Assembly: GCF_023898315.1 (NCBI RefSeq)
Contig: NC_064621.1
Coordinates: 15,126,501-15,190,500 of the forward strand
Length of the DNA: 64,000 nucleotides
Direction of reading: 5' to 3'
From: Schistocerca nitens
Taxonomy: Eukaryota > Arthropoda > Insecta > Orthoptera > Acrididae
In this document: one piece after another, positions 33,112 to 42,575 of the stretch
Layout: every line of letters begins with the position of its first letter
Numbering within the stretch: position 1 is the stretch's first letter
Notes under the pieces: generated by a model
The model's database searches: none
Told to the model about the DNA's origin: nothing
What the model saw: the letters and a program-made list of their open reading frames with translations, nothing else
Made by a program: the position numbers and the translations under genes

Positions 33112-34073
33112 ACGTACTCTGCTACCCTAGTAGCTGCTTCCGGTGTGTAGTGCACGCCTGACCTGTCTAGGGGGGCCCTACAGTTCTCCACCCAATAACG
33201 GAGGTCGATGAATTTGCAACCATTATAGTCGCAGAGTCGTCTGAGCCTCTGGTTTAGACCCTCCACACGGCTCCAAACCAGAGGACCGCGATCGACTCTG
33301 GGCACTATGCTGCAGATATTAAGCTCAGCTTGCACTCCGCGTGCGATGCTGGTTGTCTTCACCAAATCAGCCAGCCGCCGGAAGGAACCAAGGATGGCCT
33401 CAGAACCCAAGCGGCAGGCGTCATTCGTTCCGACATGTGCTACTATCTGCAGCCGGTCACACCCAGTGCGTTCAATAGCTGCCGGAAGGGCCTCCTCCAC
33501 ATTACGGACGAGACCCCCCGGCAAGCACACCGAGTGCACACCGGCATTCTTCCCCGACCTACCCGCTATTTTCCTGAGGGGCTCCATAACCCGCCTAACG
33601 TTGGAGCTCCCTATAACTAATAGGCCCGCCCTCTGTGACTGTCGGGACCTTGCCGGAGAATCGGCCACTGGCCCAACAGGCGAGGCATCCTGTGGTGGCT
33701 CGGAAACGATGTCATCACCACTAGGAAGCACCCCGTACCTGTTGGAAAGGGGTAAGGCAGCTGCCACGCGGCCAGATCCCACCTTCGCCTTTCGGCCAGG
33801 CACGCGCGAGCCCACCACTGTCCGCCATTCACCCTGGAGTGATGGCTGACCGGTAAGATGCTCACTGCCGGAAGACGCAGCGACATCAGGGGTTCCATGT
33901 GATTCCAAGGCCACCGAAGTAGGCATAGGTCTCACCACAGTTGCCCCAACGCCACTGCGAGCCGACGCCTGCGCCTCGAGCTCGATGAGCCTAACAGACA
34001 AAGCCTCCACCTTCCCCCGAAGAGTGGCCAATTCTCCTTGCGTCCGCTCACAAAAACCACAGTCCCTACACAT
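33081..34073 (-). CDS. CR1 ORF1: coiled coil plus SGNH/esterase-like domain
   Basis: 330 residues from ATG 34073. Residues 2-8 are CRDCGFC, a Cx2Cx2C cluster. Residues 15-36 form a short coiled coil with leucines at heptad spacing, likely for oligomerisation. Residues 40-145 are low-complexity. Residues 149-325 resemble the SGNH hydrolase fold known in some CR1 ORF1 proteins: block I GSSN with candidate nucleophile Ser157, GTND at 215-218 (block III), and His308 in SGVHYTPEA (block V). The usual DxxH aspartate is replaced by Ser305; Asp303 is nearby. The domain may bind RNA or lipid, or have weak esterase activity; function is unproven. The stop is TAG at 33081-33083, one sense codon after the slippery heptamer. 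Confidence 0.85.
   Translation of the reverse strand: MCRDCGFCERTQGELATLRGKVEALSVRLIELEAQASARSGVGATVVRPMPTSVALESHGTPDVAASSGSEHLTGQPSLQGEWRTVVGSRVPGRKAKVGSGRVAAALPLSNRYGVLPSGDDIVSEPPQDASPVGPVADSPARSRQSQRAGLLVIGSSNVRRVMEPLRKIAGRSGKNAGVHSVCLPGGLVRNVEEALPAAIERTGCDRLQIVAHVGTNDACRLGSEAILGSFRRLADLVKTTSIARGVQAELNICSIVPRVDRGPLVWSRVEGLNQRLRRLCDYNGCKFIDLRYWVENCRAPLDRSGVHYTPEAATRVAEYVWRAHGGFLG
33087..33093 (-). promoter_or_regulatory. Candidate -1 ribosomal frameshift site T TTT TTA
   Basis: ORF1 codons are GGG GGT TTT TTA GGT TAG. The heptamer T TTT TTA is in the X XXY YYZ phase required for tandem slippage, and it is the same heptamer as the well-known U UUU UUA sites. A slip of one base back puts ribosomes on AGG TTA GAG GGA, which is ORF2. 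The ORF1 stop follows after one codon. By eye I see only a weak GC-rich downstream stem (AGGG with CCCU); no strong pseudoknot was established. Confidence 0.7.
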
Positions 34074-34235
34074 GACTATGTTTACCCTACTCTATACGGT
34101 GACAAATTCCCAAGATAATCTTCTGATGAGCTACTCTGATAATCAAGAAACACTCACTGAAATACGAGACGCGAAAACTACGCTAGGTTTTCCCAGAAAA
34201 ACTATTTAAAGGCTAAGCGCAGCAAATAAGTACAA

Positions 34236-34294
34236 AAACGCTTTATACAAACAGTACTCGCTGCTGCTGGTGCTCTCGCTCTGGCTGTCACAAG
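34236..34294 (-). repeat. CR1 5' UTR repeat, inner copy
   Basis: 59 bases identical to 34510-34568, offset by 274 bases. Flanking sequence is also related at lower identity, so the 5' UTR holds two monomer-like units. Confidence 0.88.
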
Positions 34295-34509
34295 ACAACT
34301 GCTGATTCAAGTGACTAGTGGCTAACGGCCGCGAAACAAACAAAAGACGGTTTTAGGGCGCTTTCTGTTCTAAACGATCAAGAAAACACTAAGAAATCTA
34401 ACACGAAAACTACGTAAAGTTTTATCAAGAACTGTTAGTTACTATGCAGAGCAGATAAACACAAATAGAATCCCTTCCTTAGTGGAAGGTCGTAAACAAA
34501 ATGCAAAAT

Positions 34510-34568
34510 AAACGCTTTATACAAACAGTACTCGCTGCTGCTGGTGCTCTCGCTCTGGCTGTCACAAG
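34510..34568 (-). repeat. CR1 5' UTR repeat, outer copy at element 5' end
   Basis: Outer copy of the 59-base repeat. Its high-coordinate edge (34568) is taken as the 5' end of the element because similarity stops there. Confidence 0.85.
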
Positions 34569-36702
34569 TTCCTTAAGGAATCGAACTCCCGTGTATGAAA
34601 CAACTTCTAACATCTCATTACTTTACTTTGCCGGTACATGGCTGCGTTGACGTAATGCTTCATCTGATATCAGCAAGTAACAGTTTCAAACTGTTTGAAA
34701 TCATGTATAAAGCGTCTTGTAGGTCGCTAAGCGCTTTCATTCTCAAATACTGGATGCATAGTGTCTGCGTAATTTTGCCGCCATGCGTTAAGCTGCCTCA
34801 AGCCTTACACACTGTTTGTTATTTTGTGTAAAACTTAACGTGAATTTATACCTCTTAATCACTAGGTTATCACAATACTCTAAATTTTTAAATTCGGTCA
34901 ATAACTGTATGAAATAATGAAAATCAAATTTTTTGCCACTGCAAGCCCTTAAATAGGCACCCAGAAACTGGGATTGTGTGACCTTTTCAGCCGCTTAGCA
35001 ATGTAGATACTGCATATATTAGATCTGAAGATGTTCTAAATTCGGCTGCAACCAATCATAGCAATAAAATATAGACAGTGATTTATTTGTAAAAAACTTG
35101 ATATTTAAATGATGGAGAACCGACATCAACCTGCTCTTCGAGAAGCTGTTACGCCTCTACTTTTTGACGGCAGTAGTTGGCAGTCGTCCCCGGCTTGAAT
35201 ACTGGATTAAAACATAACCGAGCGAGACAAACAAAATAGTGTCGTGCTAGATGCACAGAAAGTGTACCGGCCCACTTCTCCTCCCCCAGACTGAAATGCA
35301 GCTGTATCACATGATTAGTGATTATCGAACAGAGCATTTAAATTGTATTTCTAATTGCAGTATTAATTGGTGTTTCATCTGCATAATTAATGCATTCTTA
35401 CAGTCGTAGAGAAAAATTTAAAGGTGTCTTGAAGTCGCAGTTTTCGTTGGACGCTGCAGTCCTTTACTGAAAATGATCCTATTTGACGTCCAAAATGTCT
35501 GTTAGCGTACGAAAGAATGTTACTGAAAATGAAATCAAAAACTTTATAAGCTACCTAATTTAACGAAATGAAAATGAATGAAAAATACAGAAAATTTGTA
35601 ACAAATGAAGAGGACCTAACCTTGAAAGGATTCTTCAAGTTTTAGTCTCCGAGAAACTAGCCGCTGACGCAGCAAAGATCTACTGGCACGCGACGCGTAC
35701 AGCGGCACTGGGCCGCAGGCCGTGACTTCTCTTGACAAATGGCCGCCACTGTTCCTCGGATGGCATGACACAGTAGGACGTAACGCAGAAGCTCCTGGGA
35801 ACTGCAGGGTTCGAACGCAGCGTGCGGGGGAGAGAAATGGAGGCGGGACGCCGGTTCCGATCCGATGCTGCCCCAGCGCAGTGTGCGCCGCTGGGCCGCA
35901 TTGCCGTCCGACGGAGACGGATGGCGGCCGGCGCGTGAATGCGCCAGGCCGCACCCCCTGTGCTGCCTCCCGTGAGCCACCCGAGGCCCCGATCCCGAAA
36001 AAATGAAACGTTCATCTTGAGCTTTCATCTCAAAGAGCCAACTGTTTATCGTTCGTCCGGAATATGTGTACCTGACTGATCCGTCTTGCTATCAGTACAA
36101 AACCTCAATACGAACAGCTGAGTTATTTGTACAGTTGTAAAACGACCGTAAGCTACAACAAACTACCATAGGTAAGTGTAGACTACGCTAGTTTTATTAG
36201 TAGCTTTGGTCAGTTAAGCTCGTAGCTCCGTTACCTGTACTTTACGTGTGTTGCGTATCTATCGGGCGTTAGTTCATAACTATCGCTTTCTTTACGTATA
36301 CGATCAATGTCTAATAAGATTCCCCTAAAAACTGGAAGCGGTGAAGCGTCCAGAAACTAGGTGGTTATATAAAGGGCCAGGTAACCTATGGAACATTTTT
36401 GTTCTACATAGTTACCCTTCTGCCTGTACTTAAAAGTAAACAGTACTTATAGAAAAAAACCAAAATTGACAGGATTTGATTTAGGTTTCGAAAACTGTTG
36501 ATAAGAAAACAATACAGACCCATTATATAAAACGCAATTTCCTCATCAAAAAGGTAAAAAAATAGCAAAACAAAAATATATCAAACATCGCTTCAATACT
36601 TTGTCGAACTTACATAAAACGTCATTCATAAACAACTTACGCATTTATCAATAATAACAAGAAACTTTTGCCTTTGATCATGATGAAGAACTTTCTATGA
36701 GT

Positions 36703-36703
<1 letters not shown>
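34569..36703. other. Unassigned region with GC-rich island at 35.64-36.01 kb
   Basis: No gene recognised. The island at 35640-36010 is rich in CpG, and open frames overlap on both strands there, as expected of GC-rich DNA. It could be a promoter or a first exon, but no splice or coding evidence supports this. Confidence 0.4.
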
Positions 36704-36704
<1 letters not shown>

Positions 36705-36748
<44 letters not shown>

Positions 36749-36760
36749 TGTGTGTGTGTG
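36705..36760. repeat. (TG)n microsatellite, one interruption
   Basis: A TG run with a single TTTG interruption near 36745. Confidence 0.95.
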
Positions 36761-37109
36761 CACGTAAACTGTACTTGCATCAAAAGTAATAGCCGTAGTT
36801 GCATAAAAGCGCAAGAAGGTTACGCGAACAGCTAATTGTTATTACTTATAAAGTGCAATTTATGTTCTGTAAGGATATAAAATACACAGAAGACCAACAG
36901 TAAGTGATGTTCGGTTCAAATTATGTACAGAATAAACAACCAAACAAAAACAAAATCGCAAAGAAAAGTTCTCCGTGCCCAGTTTCTCTCTCGCACATTC
37001 ATTTATATTTCTTTCCCTACCAATGCTACCAATACTGCCGGTAATCCTACCTACCACTTACTGCATCATTTATGTAATGCTCCAAAACTACCGAAACATA
37101 GTTTTGGTA

Positions 37110-37560
37110 CAGTGGAACTCTAGTTATTGGCATCTTAAATGCCGCACTATATCGAACAGAGCTGAAAGTCGACAGAGTCCTGATCTGTACAGATCAAATA
37201 AGTGCCCAGTGTTCCTTGAAAGATCATTGCAGGAAACAGCAAAATATCTATCATATGACATCTTAAGACATGTTACGAGTTTCAAAGACTGAAAATCGAC
37301 CTATTTCCAGTGTACAGCAAGGCAAATTTACATTACGGGCAATGAACGCGCTGACCAGCTTGACAAAAACATGCAACAAGTCGCACACACTATAACATTC
37401 CTTTCGCAGTGATACTGCTATCGACGGCTTCCAGGTAAGGAAAAAGGAAGACAGTCGTCGTTGTGCAATGAGGACATTAACTTCAAAGGAACTTGGTACT
37501 GGATATACCCCATGGTTTCTTAATTATGATGTTTAGCGTAGGAAACTGTCATTAATAGAG
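37110..37560 (+). pseudogene. RNase H-domain remnant of a LINE
   Basis: The frame around 37330-37375 reads ITGNERADQLDKN. This matches the conserved RNase H segment 'G(I/V)xGNExADxLAK' found in LINEs such as the I, R1 and Jockey groups. Upstream, about 37220-37290, a leucine-rich stretch fits the preceding helices. Stops and frame changes show that it is dead. Clade cannot be assigned from so little sequence. Confidence 0.5.
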
Positions 37561-39405
37561 TAAGAGGAGGACACAAGGCTACCAAAATAACGAAATCTCT
37601 GTTGATGTTACTAGCTTCTCCAAACTGCGGTCACTGGACAGGGAACACTCTATGAAAAACATGAAATTGCCGATTACTCCTCATTCTAAGGCTGTATGTG
37701 TATTCGTAAATTAGAGTATTTGAAAGGGATCTTTAATGGGATTTGCACTTTGTACTTAAATCCTGCTTAGTTTCATAGTTCATTAGTTTATGGAAAAGCT
37801 TAACTTTAAGTGACACACTGTTTGATGTGTTTGTAGTTCATGAAATCAAAGTGTACAAATGTTATTATTAATTTTTAAAATCACTGTGTTTATAAATTAA
37901 ACACAATTTAATTTTCGCTCATTTTTATGAATCTTGTATTTGGTTGTATGGGTCGTTTCCAATAAGGCAATTCAATTAAAACAAACAGTTAAAGAACTGT
38001 TTTTTGTGGGCGGCGAATGCTGGAATTAACAGAGCTGTCGATGGTCGGTAAGGGAACAGGCATGTACTAGCGATTTATTCGCGTTGACTGTAGCGCAGCA
38101 GTTTGTTCGTGTGCCTCGCTGAATGTCTTCTACATTTTTTCGTTAATTAATCTGAATGGAGACACTCCCAAAGAAACTGCTGAAAGTGATGTGGTGGTAG
38201 AGCAGGATGTTTGTTTGCTATGTTCTTAAGTTCGGTAAAGAATGGAAACAGAAAGTCCTGATGTCTAGTCACAGAAAATTTATTACGTTAATTGGTTGCA
38301 GGAACGGCTCATTCCAAATAGCCGAGCCAGACGCACTGTCGTCCGTTGCAGTCACCCAGATGAGTTCAAGAACATAAAGCCGCCAAGATATACGTCAGAC
38401 TCCATGCAGGGCTTAGAAGCATTATTGGTAAGTAACACGTCTGTCTTATAAGCGTGTGGTAAGTACGCTTGTATTTCTCCAGTGTCAATAATGTTTGAAA
38501 ACGGAGTGTTCCTGCAGTCCCTTCCCCCCCCCCCCCTCCCTCCCCCCGTCAGACCTTAACGGTGCCTGGTTTCTGTGTCATCGAACACCAGCACTCTCGC
38601 TGCCCATTGGAAAAGGTATGTCGGGTAAGTAACACGTCGGTGTTTTCTTTATTAAAAATACACACAATTTCAGGGTTTTACATCTATTAAAATGCTCTTC
38701 CATCTAGTTCATATTTCCCATAAATTTTTCGTCAGTGTTACGCCATCCACAGTGGATATCTGTCTGTTTCGCTGTGCAAGATAAATATTTGTTAGACACA
38801 TAAACACGTAAATGGAGGCCGGATTATGGTTGCACTTCTTACAAAACATATATCTGAGAAACAAGTTTGGCTGTTCCTGTTGCTGTCTGCCCACTTTAAT
38901 ACACATGTTATTTATATACAAGTTGCTTTCTACAGCTAGTCGTTTTTTTGTATACTTTCTGTGAAACGAGAAGATAGGACTCCTATACATGATCCAAAAT
39001 ATATGTCAAAAATAAACTAAACATAATTCTAGGAGTAGTTTTCAGAAGAAGTTAGTAAATGACCATAACAGACACAGTAAAAAATGGTTCAAAAACCTTT
39101 AATTTCACATTTAGGCCTAAGATTTTGCTTCATAGAACGGATGCCACAACTAAAAAAATTATTAGTAAGACATAAACTGTATTAGAATATCAGTGATCGT
39201 AAAGACGGCACGCGGATCGAAATACGATGTTAATTTAAACGATTTGTACAAACTGCCAGCGAAATTGGTCACACTGATCCTATATACGTCCAGTATTTTA
39301 TGTATGTACGTCCAATATTATATCACACAGTACGTCAAGGAAATGATCTCTGATGATGGTGCAATAGCCTCGAAATATATAGGTAAGAACAGCAGCGAAC
39401 TGCAA
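37561..39405. other. Unassigned AT-rich region with a poly-C tract
   Basis: No gene recognised. A C-rich tract is at 38526-38549. The phrase 'ggtaagtaacacgtc' occurs near 38428 and again near 38620, a short direct repeat of unknown meaning. Confidence 0.45.
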
Positions 39406-39422
39406 CAAGTGGGGTCCTCAAA

Positions 39423-39613
39423 TGGTTCAAATGGCTCTGAGCACTATGGGACTTAACTTCTGAGGTCATCAGTCCCCTAGAACTTAGAACTACTTAAACC
39501 TAACCTAAGGACATCACACACATCCATGCCCGAGGCAGGATTCGAACCTGCGATCTTAGCGGTCGCGCGGTTCCAGACTGTAGTGCCTAGAACCGCTCGG
39601 CCACACCGGCCGG
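39423..39613 (-). mobile_element. Full-length SINE (head type 1) with 17-bp TSD
   Basis: On the minus strand it has the type 1 head with A box 'GTGGCCGAGCGGTTCTAGGC' and B box 'GCAGGTTCGAATCC', then the common body and tail. The flanks caagtggggtcctcaaa at 39406-39422 and 39614-39630 are identical over 17 bases. A long, perfect duplication and well-preserved boxes indicate a young insertion. Confidence 0.95.
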
Positions 39614-39630
39614 CAAGTGGGGTCCTCAAA

Positions 39631-40671
39631 CGCTAATGACAGTAAATGGCATCCCTACAATGTGCACTGAAATTTTATTCATTTCATGTAATTCTGCGAA
39701 CTCCTAACGCATATGAAAAAACTGGACTGAATCTCGTTGTTGCTATCCGGTATTTTTTAAACTTTTACAATGACGCGATAATTTACCTGTTGTACAAGGC
39801 TTAGTAATATGTTTAGGCTGTGGTGCTATGGTGAGGTTTTGTCTTCGTTACTTAGAACAAGAACGAACTTCAATGCAGCTGTTATCGATAGCAGTAGAAA
39901 TCTCTTTTCATAACGTCAAGTTCAACAATCCGTTCAGTAAGGAATTTGACGACTGGATTAGAGGAATAAATGTAAGCAAGAAATGACGTTTCATCGATGC
40001 CAGTATCAGTTTATTGAAGAGATGTATGGGCGTGCGTTCTGCCGTGTATGTTTTCGTGCGTTTCATCGTTGTAATTATATGTAAACTGGTTTAATGTTTC
40101 AGATAGTAAAATATAAACAGGAGAAATTGATTTTGCACGAGGAAAGATAAATGACAATCTTTGACAGCCGAGAGATGTTGTTCTCTCGGAATGGTAGGTT
40201 CTTATTAAATAGATGAGTGGAGGCTGGTAGCTACGGACTGCTTTCCGCTGCTGTGCCTCCTGACCGCCGTGCTTCTGACTGACCCGTGAGAAGCGAGGCT
40301 TATCCGGTGGGCTCGCGTACTTGTGCGGGCCCTCGGCGCCCCGAAACGTTTTGCTTAGTTGCGGCAGGAGCCAGAAAGTCGCAGCGGCCGTTAACAACTC
40401 CGGCCTGACAAGGGGAGATAAGGCGGCTGCCTGTGGAGTGGGGGGGGGGGGGGGGGGGCGGGGAAATCCTCGCACTAATTCGCGAGCTGCTTCCGCCGAG
40501 GGACGCCTTATGACGCCACTTTGTCCACGAGGGAAAGCCGATGCTAGTCCCGACACGGGAGATTTGTCTCGGTGCTTGTGCCATCTCGACCAGGGTAATT
40601 CAATGTCGGCTATCTAAATGAGCTTTTCGGTTAGCAATAGGTGTAGCTAATTTATATATAGCACATACATT
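39631..40671. other. Unassigned region with GC-rich island at 40.2-40.6 kb
   Basis: No gene recognised. The island contains a 19-base poly-G tract (40440-40458) and open frames on both strands without motifs. Confidence 0.4.
40440..40458 (+). repeat. Poly-G tract (19 G)
   Basis: Uninterrupted G run within a GC-rich island. Confidence 0.95.
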
Positions 40672-41913
40672 CCCGTAGAAAAATTAGTACACGCTTTTAG
40701 AGGTTTCCAAATCACTCAGTATTTATTGTTGCAACAAAATGATTACATTAACACATCAATAGGATAAGCGGTTCTGAGGTACCAGGTGTCGACGCATGCT
40801 AAAGCAAACACATTAGTACGGGCGGCCGGCAATGTAGGCGCTCGCTCTGGCATCGAGGCGATCGTACAGATGATGAGTACCATGCTATTGGAACGGCACG
40901 TCACCTTCCTCTTGCAAGAACGGCAAAAGAACGGGACTAACAACATTGTGCAAGTGCCTAGGACTGGTTAGCGTCCCCTCGAAGAACCGAACGTGATCGA
41001 GAGTTGTAGCCTACCGCAGCCCAGACTATAAGGCCCGGAGCGGGACGAATGCACTCTGTGAGACAGCAGTCACCAGGTGCATCGTACTCGAAAACGACTG
41101 TCATTTGGCTGCAAACAGAAGACGACGGTGCGCTATTCAACTTCCGCGTGGTCCTCTGGGGCACCAGTCGAGCCGCGCACGTCGATGCTGTGGCGTGAGT
41201 GGAGGGCGGGCTGCTAACCGGTTCACAGGTCGTCCTACTTGCGCTGCGGTAGCTCTACCATCTGCGACTGCAGCCCTCACAGTAAGACGATCCTGGCGGA
41301 CGTCTGTGCTGTATGGACGTCCAGGACGTCCTGTAAGGTTGTGAGAACGTTCGCGTGACAGCTGATACCAGCACCGTTGAACAGCTGATGCGGTACGTCC
41401 AACTAGTGTACCAATTCTTCGAAAGGACCATCTTCCCGCCGGCTGGAGTCGCCGTGCGGTTCGAGGCGCTACAGTCTGGAACCGCGCGACCGCTACGGTC
41501 GCAGGTTCGAATCCTGCCTCGGGCATGGATGTGTGTGATGTCATTAGGTTAGGTTTAAGTAGTTGTAAGTTCTAGGGGACTGATGGCCTCAGAAGTTAAG
41601 TCCCATAGTTCTCAGAGCCATTTCTTTAACCATCTTGCCACTCGGAAAGCCACAATTTGATCCCTTTCAAAGTTGCTCGGTTGGTTGTAGAAAGCTCGAG
41701 TGCGTGTCCCCGTGGCGTGGTTGCCTGCTTGCTTCATACGTTTGCATCGCACTGAGCCTTCTGGCTGTGCGCAACAGATGGCGCTCCGGTAGCTGTTCAC
41801 TACGATATCCGTTGTCGGACAACGTCGTAACCATTCTCAGGACATCTATTATCCCCCATGCGTCGATCAAAATTGACGTTGTCTTTCCAGGTGTACTTTT
41901 TTCCGGCAGTGTA
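40672..41913 (-). pseudogene. Degenerate Tc1-like transposon interrupted by a SINE
   Basis: The minus strand carries a broken Tc1 transposase. FERDQIVAFRVARW (about 41640-41685) is followed, after the SINE, by WSFRRIGTLVGRTASAVQRCW (about 41360-41430). These join into one helix-turn-helix region. LTPQHRRARLDWC lies near 41170 and a decayed SDESRF-like block near 41120. The C-terminal half is barely recognisable. The outer sequences near 40672 and 41913 share 'GAAAAA..AGTACAC' in inverted orientation and are probably the ends. Without the SINE the unit would be about 1.05 kb. Confidence 0.7.
41435..41628 (+). mobile_element. SINE inserted in a Tc1-like transposase remnant
   Basis: Type 1 SINE with B box 'GCAGGTTCGAATCC' and the common tail. 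The flanks accatctt at 41427-41434 and 41629-41636 are identical over 8 bases, and removing one copy restores continuity of the surrounding transposase reading. It is therefore younger than the transposon copy. Confidence 0.85.
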
Positions 41914-42084
41914 CATCCTGGTACTTAGTGGCGATTAATTATTGTATGAATAAGAATTCCAGTAAACGAAATAGTGGCGGTTCTAGATTTGACTATTGGA
42001 GATATCGGTTAGTCACAACATTCGAATCACTTAATTACAACACTAGAGTACTTTCATTTATAATCAGAACTGAAATGTCTTAAC

Positions 42085-42373
42085 ATTGAATTTCGTCTGG
42101 CAAAATCATTTCTAAAAAAGAAAAAAGGTATTTGCCTGCAGTGTAGCGTTGAACGGACACGAAACGTGGTTAGTTTATTCAACAAGAGAATAGAAGCTGT
42201 CGAAATGTGGTGTTACAGAAGAATGGTAAAGATGAGTAGATCGAATAACTAATGAAGTATTGAATGAAACTGGGAGAAAAAGAAATTTATGGCACAACTT
42301 GACTATTGGAAGGGACCGGCTGATACGACACATCCAGAGACATCAAGGCATAGTCAGTTTTTGTATCGGAGGA

Positions 42374-42421
<48 letters not shown>

Positions 42422-42575
42422 GGGGCGGGGAGAGGAGTTACAAATCGGTTACGGAGAAGGTTCAACTAGATGTGTAATGCAGTAGCCACGCTGAGATTAA
42501 GAATCTTGCACAGCATACACTAACGTGGTGTAGAGCTGCGTCAAACCAGTCTTCAGACAGAAGACAACTACATCA
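42085..42575 (+). pseudogene. RTE-type LINE 3' fragment with internal (GT)n expansion
   Basis: Matches the last part of the 14.9 kb LINE: KRIEAVEMWCYRRMVK-like reading near 42190-42235, LWHNLT and GHIQRHQG-type residues near 42290-42350, and the 3' end 'cgtcaaaccagtcttcagacagaagacaac' near 42540-42568. Coding sequence is interrupted at 42376-42419 by a GT microsatellite. Several frameshifts are present. It is an old 5'-truncated copy. Confidence 0.8.
42376..42419 (+). repeat. (GT)n microsatellite inside LINE fragment
   Basis: About 21 GT dinucleotides replace a short coding stretch of the LINE. Confidence 0.92.

Larger units (their letters stand above)
30177..34568 (-). mobile_element. Full-length CR1-clade LINE
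   Basis: About 4.4 kb on the minus strand in the order duplicated 5' UTR unit, ORF1, ORF2, short 3' UTR. The 3' UTR is a compact stem-like sequence followed by (TAGATG)n (30177-30198), the short terminal microsatellite typical of CR1 elements. Both frames are open. It is the most complete element in the window and the source-like relative of the CR1 fragments at 19.8, 49.2, 49.9, 53.2, 53.7 and 57 kb. No target-site duplication was identified, which is common in CR1. Confidence 0.88.

Noticed and set aside
33307-33849. A 180-codon plus-strand frame
   Set aside because: Antisense shadow of GC-rich CR1 ORF1.
38420-38640. Splice donors in 'ggtaagtaacacgtc' repeats as evidence for a gene
   Set aside because: The motif occurs twice, but no coding exon or acceptor could be tied to it.
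41137-41544. A 135-codon minus-strand protein
   Set aside because: It is a chimera of antisense SINE sequence and a decayed Tc1 transposase, not a gene.
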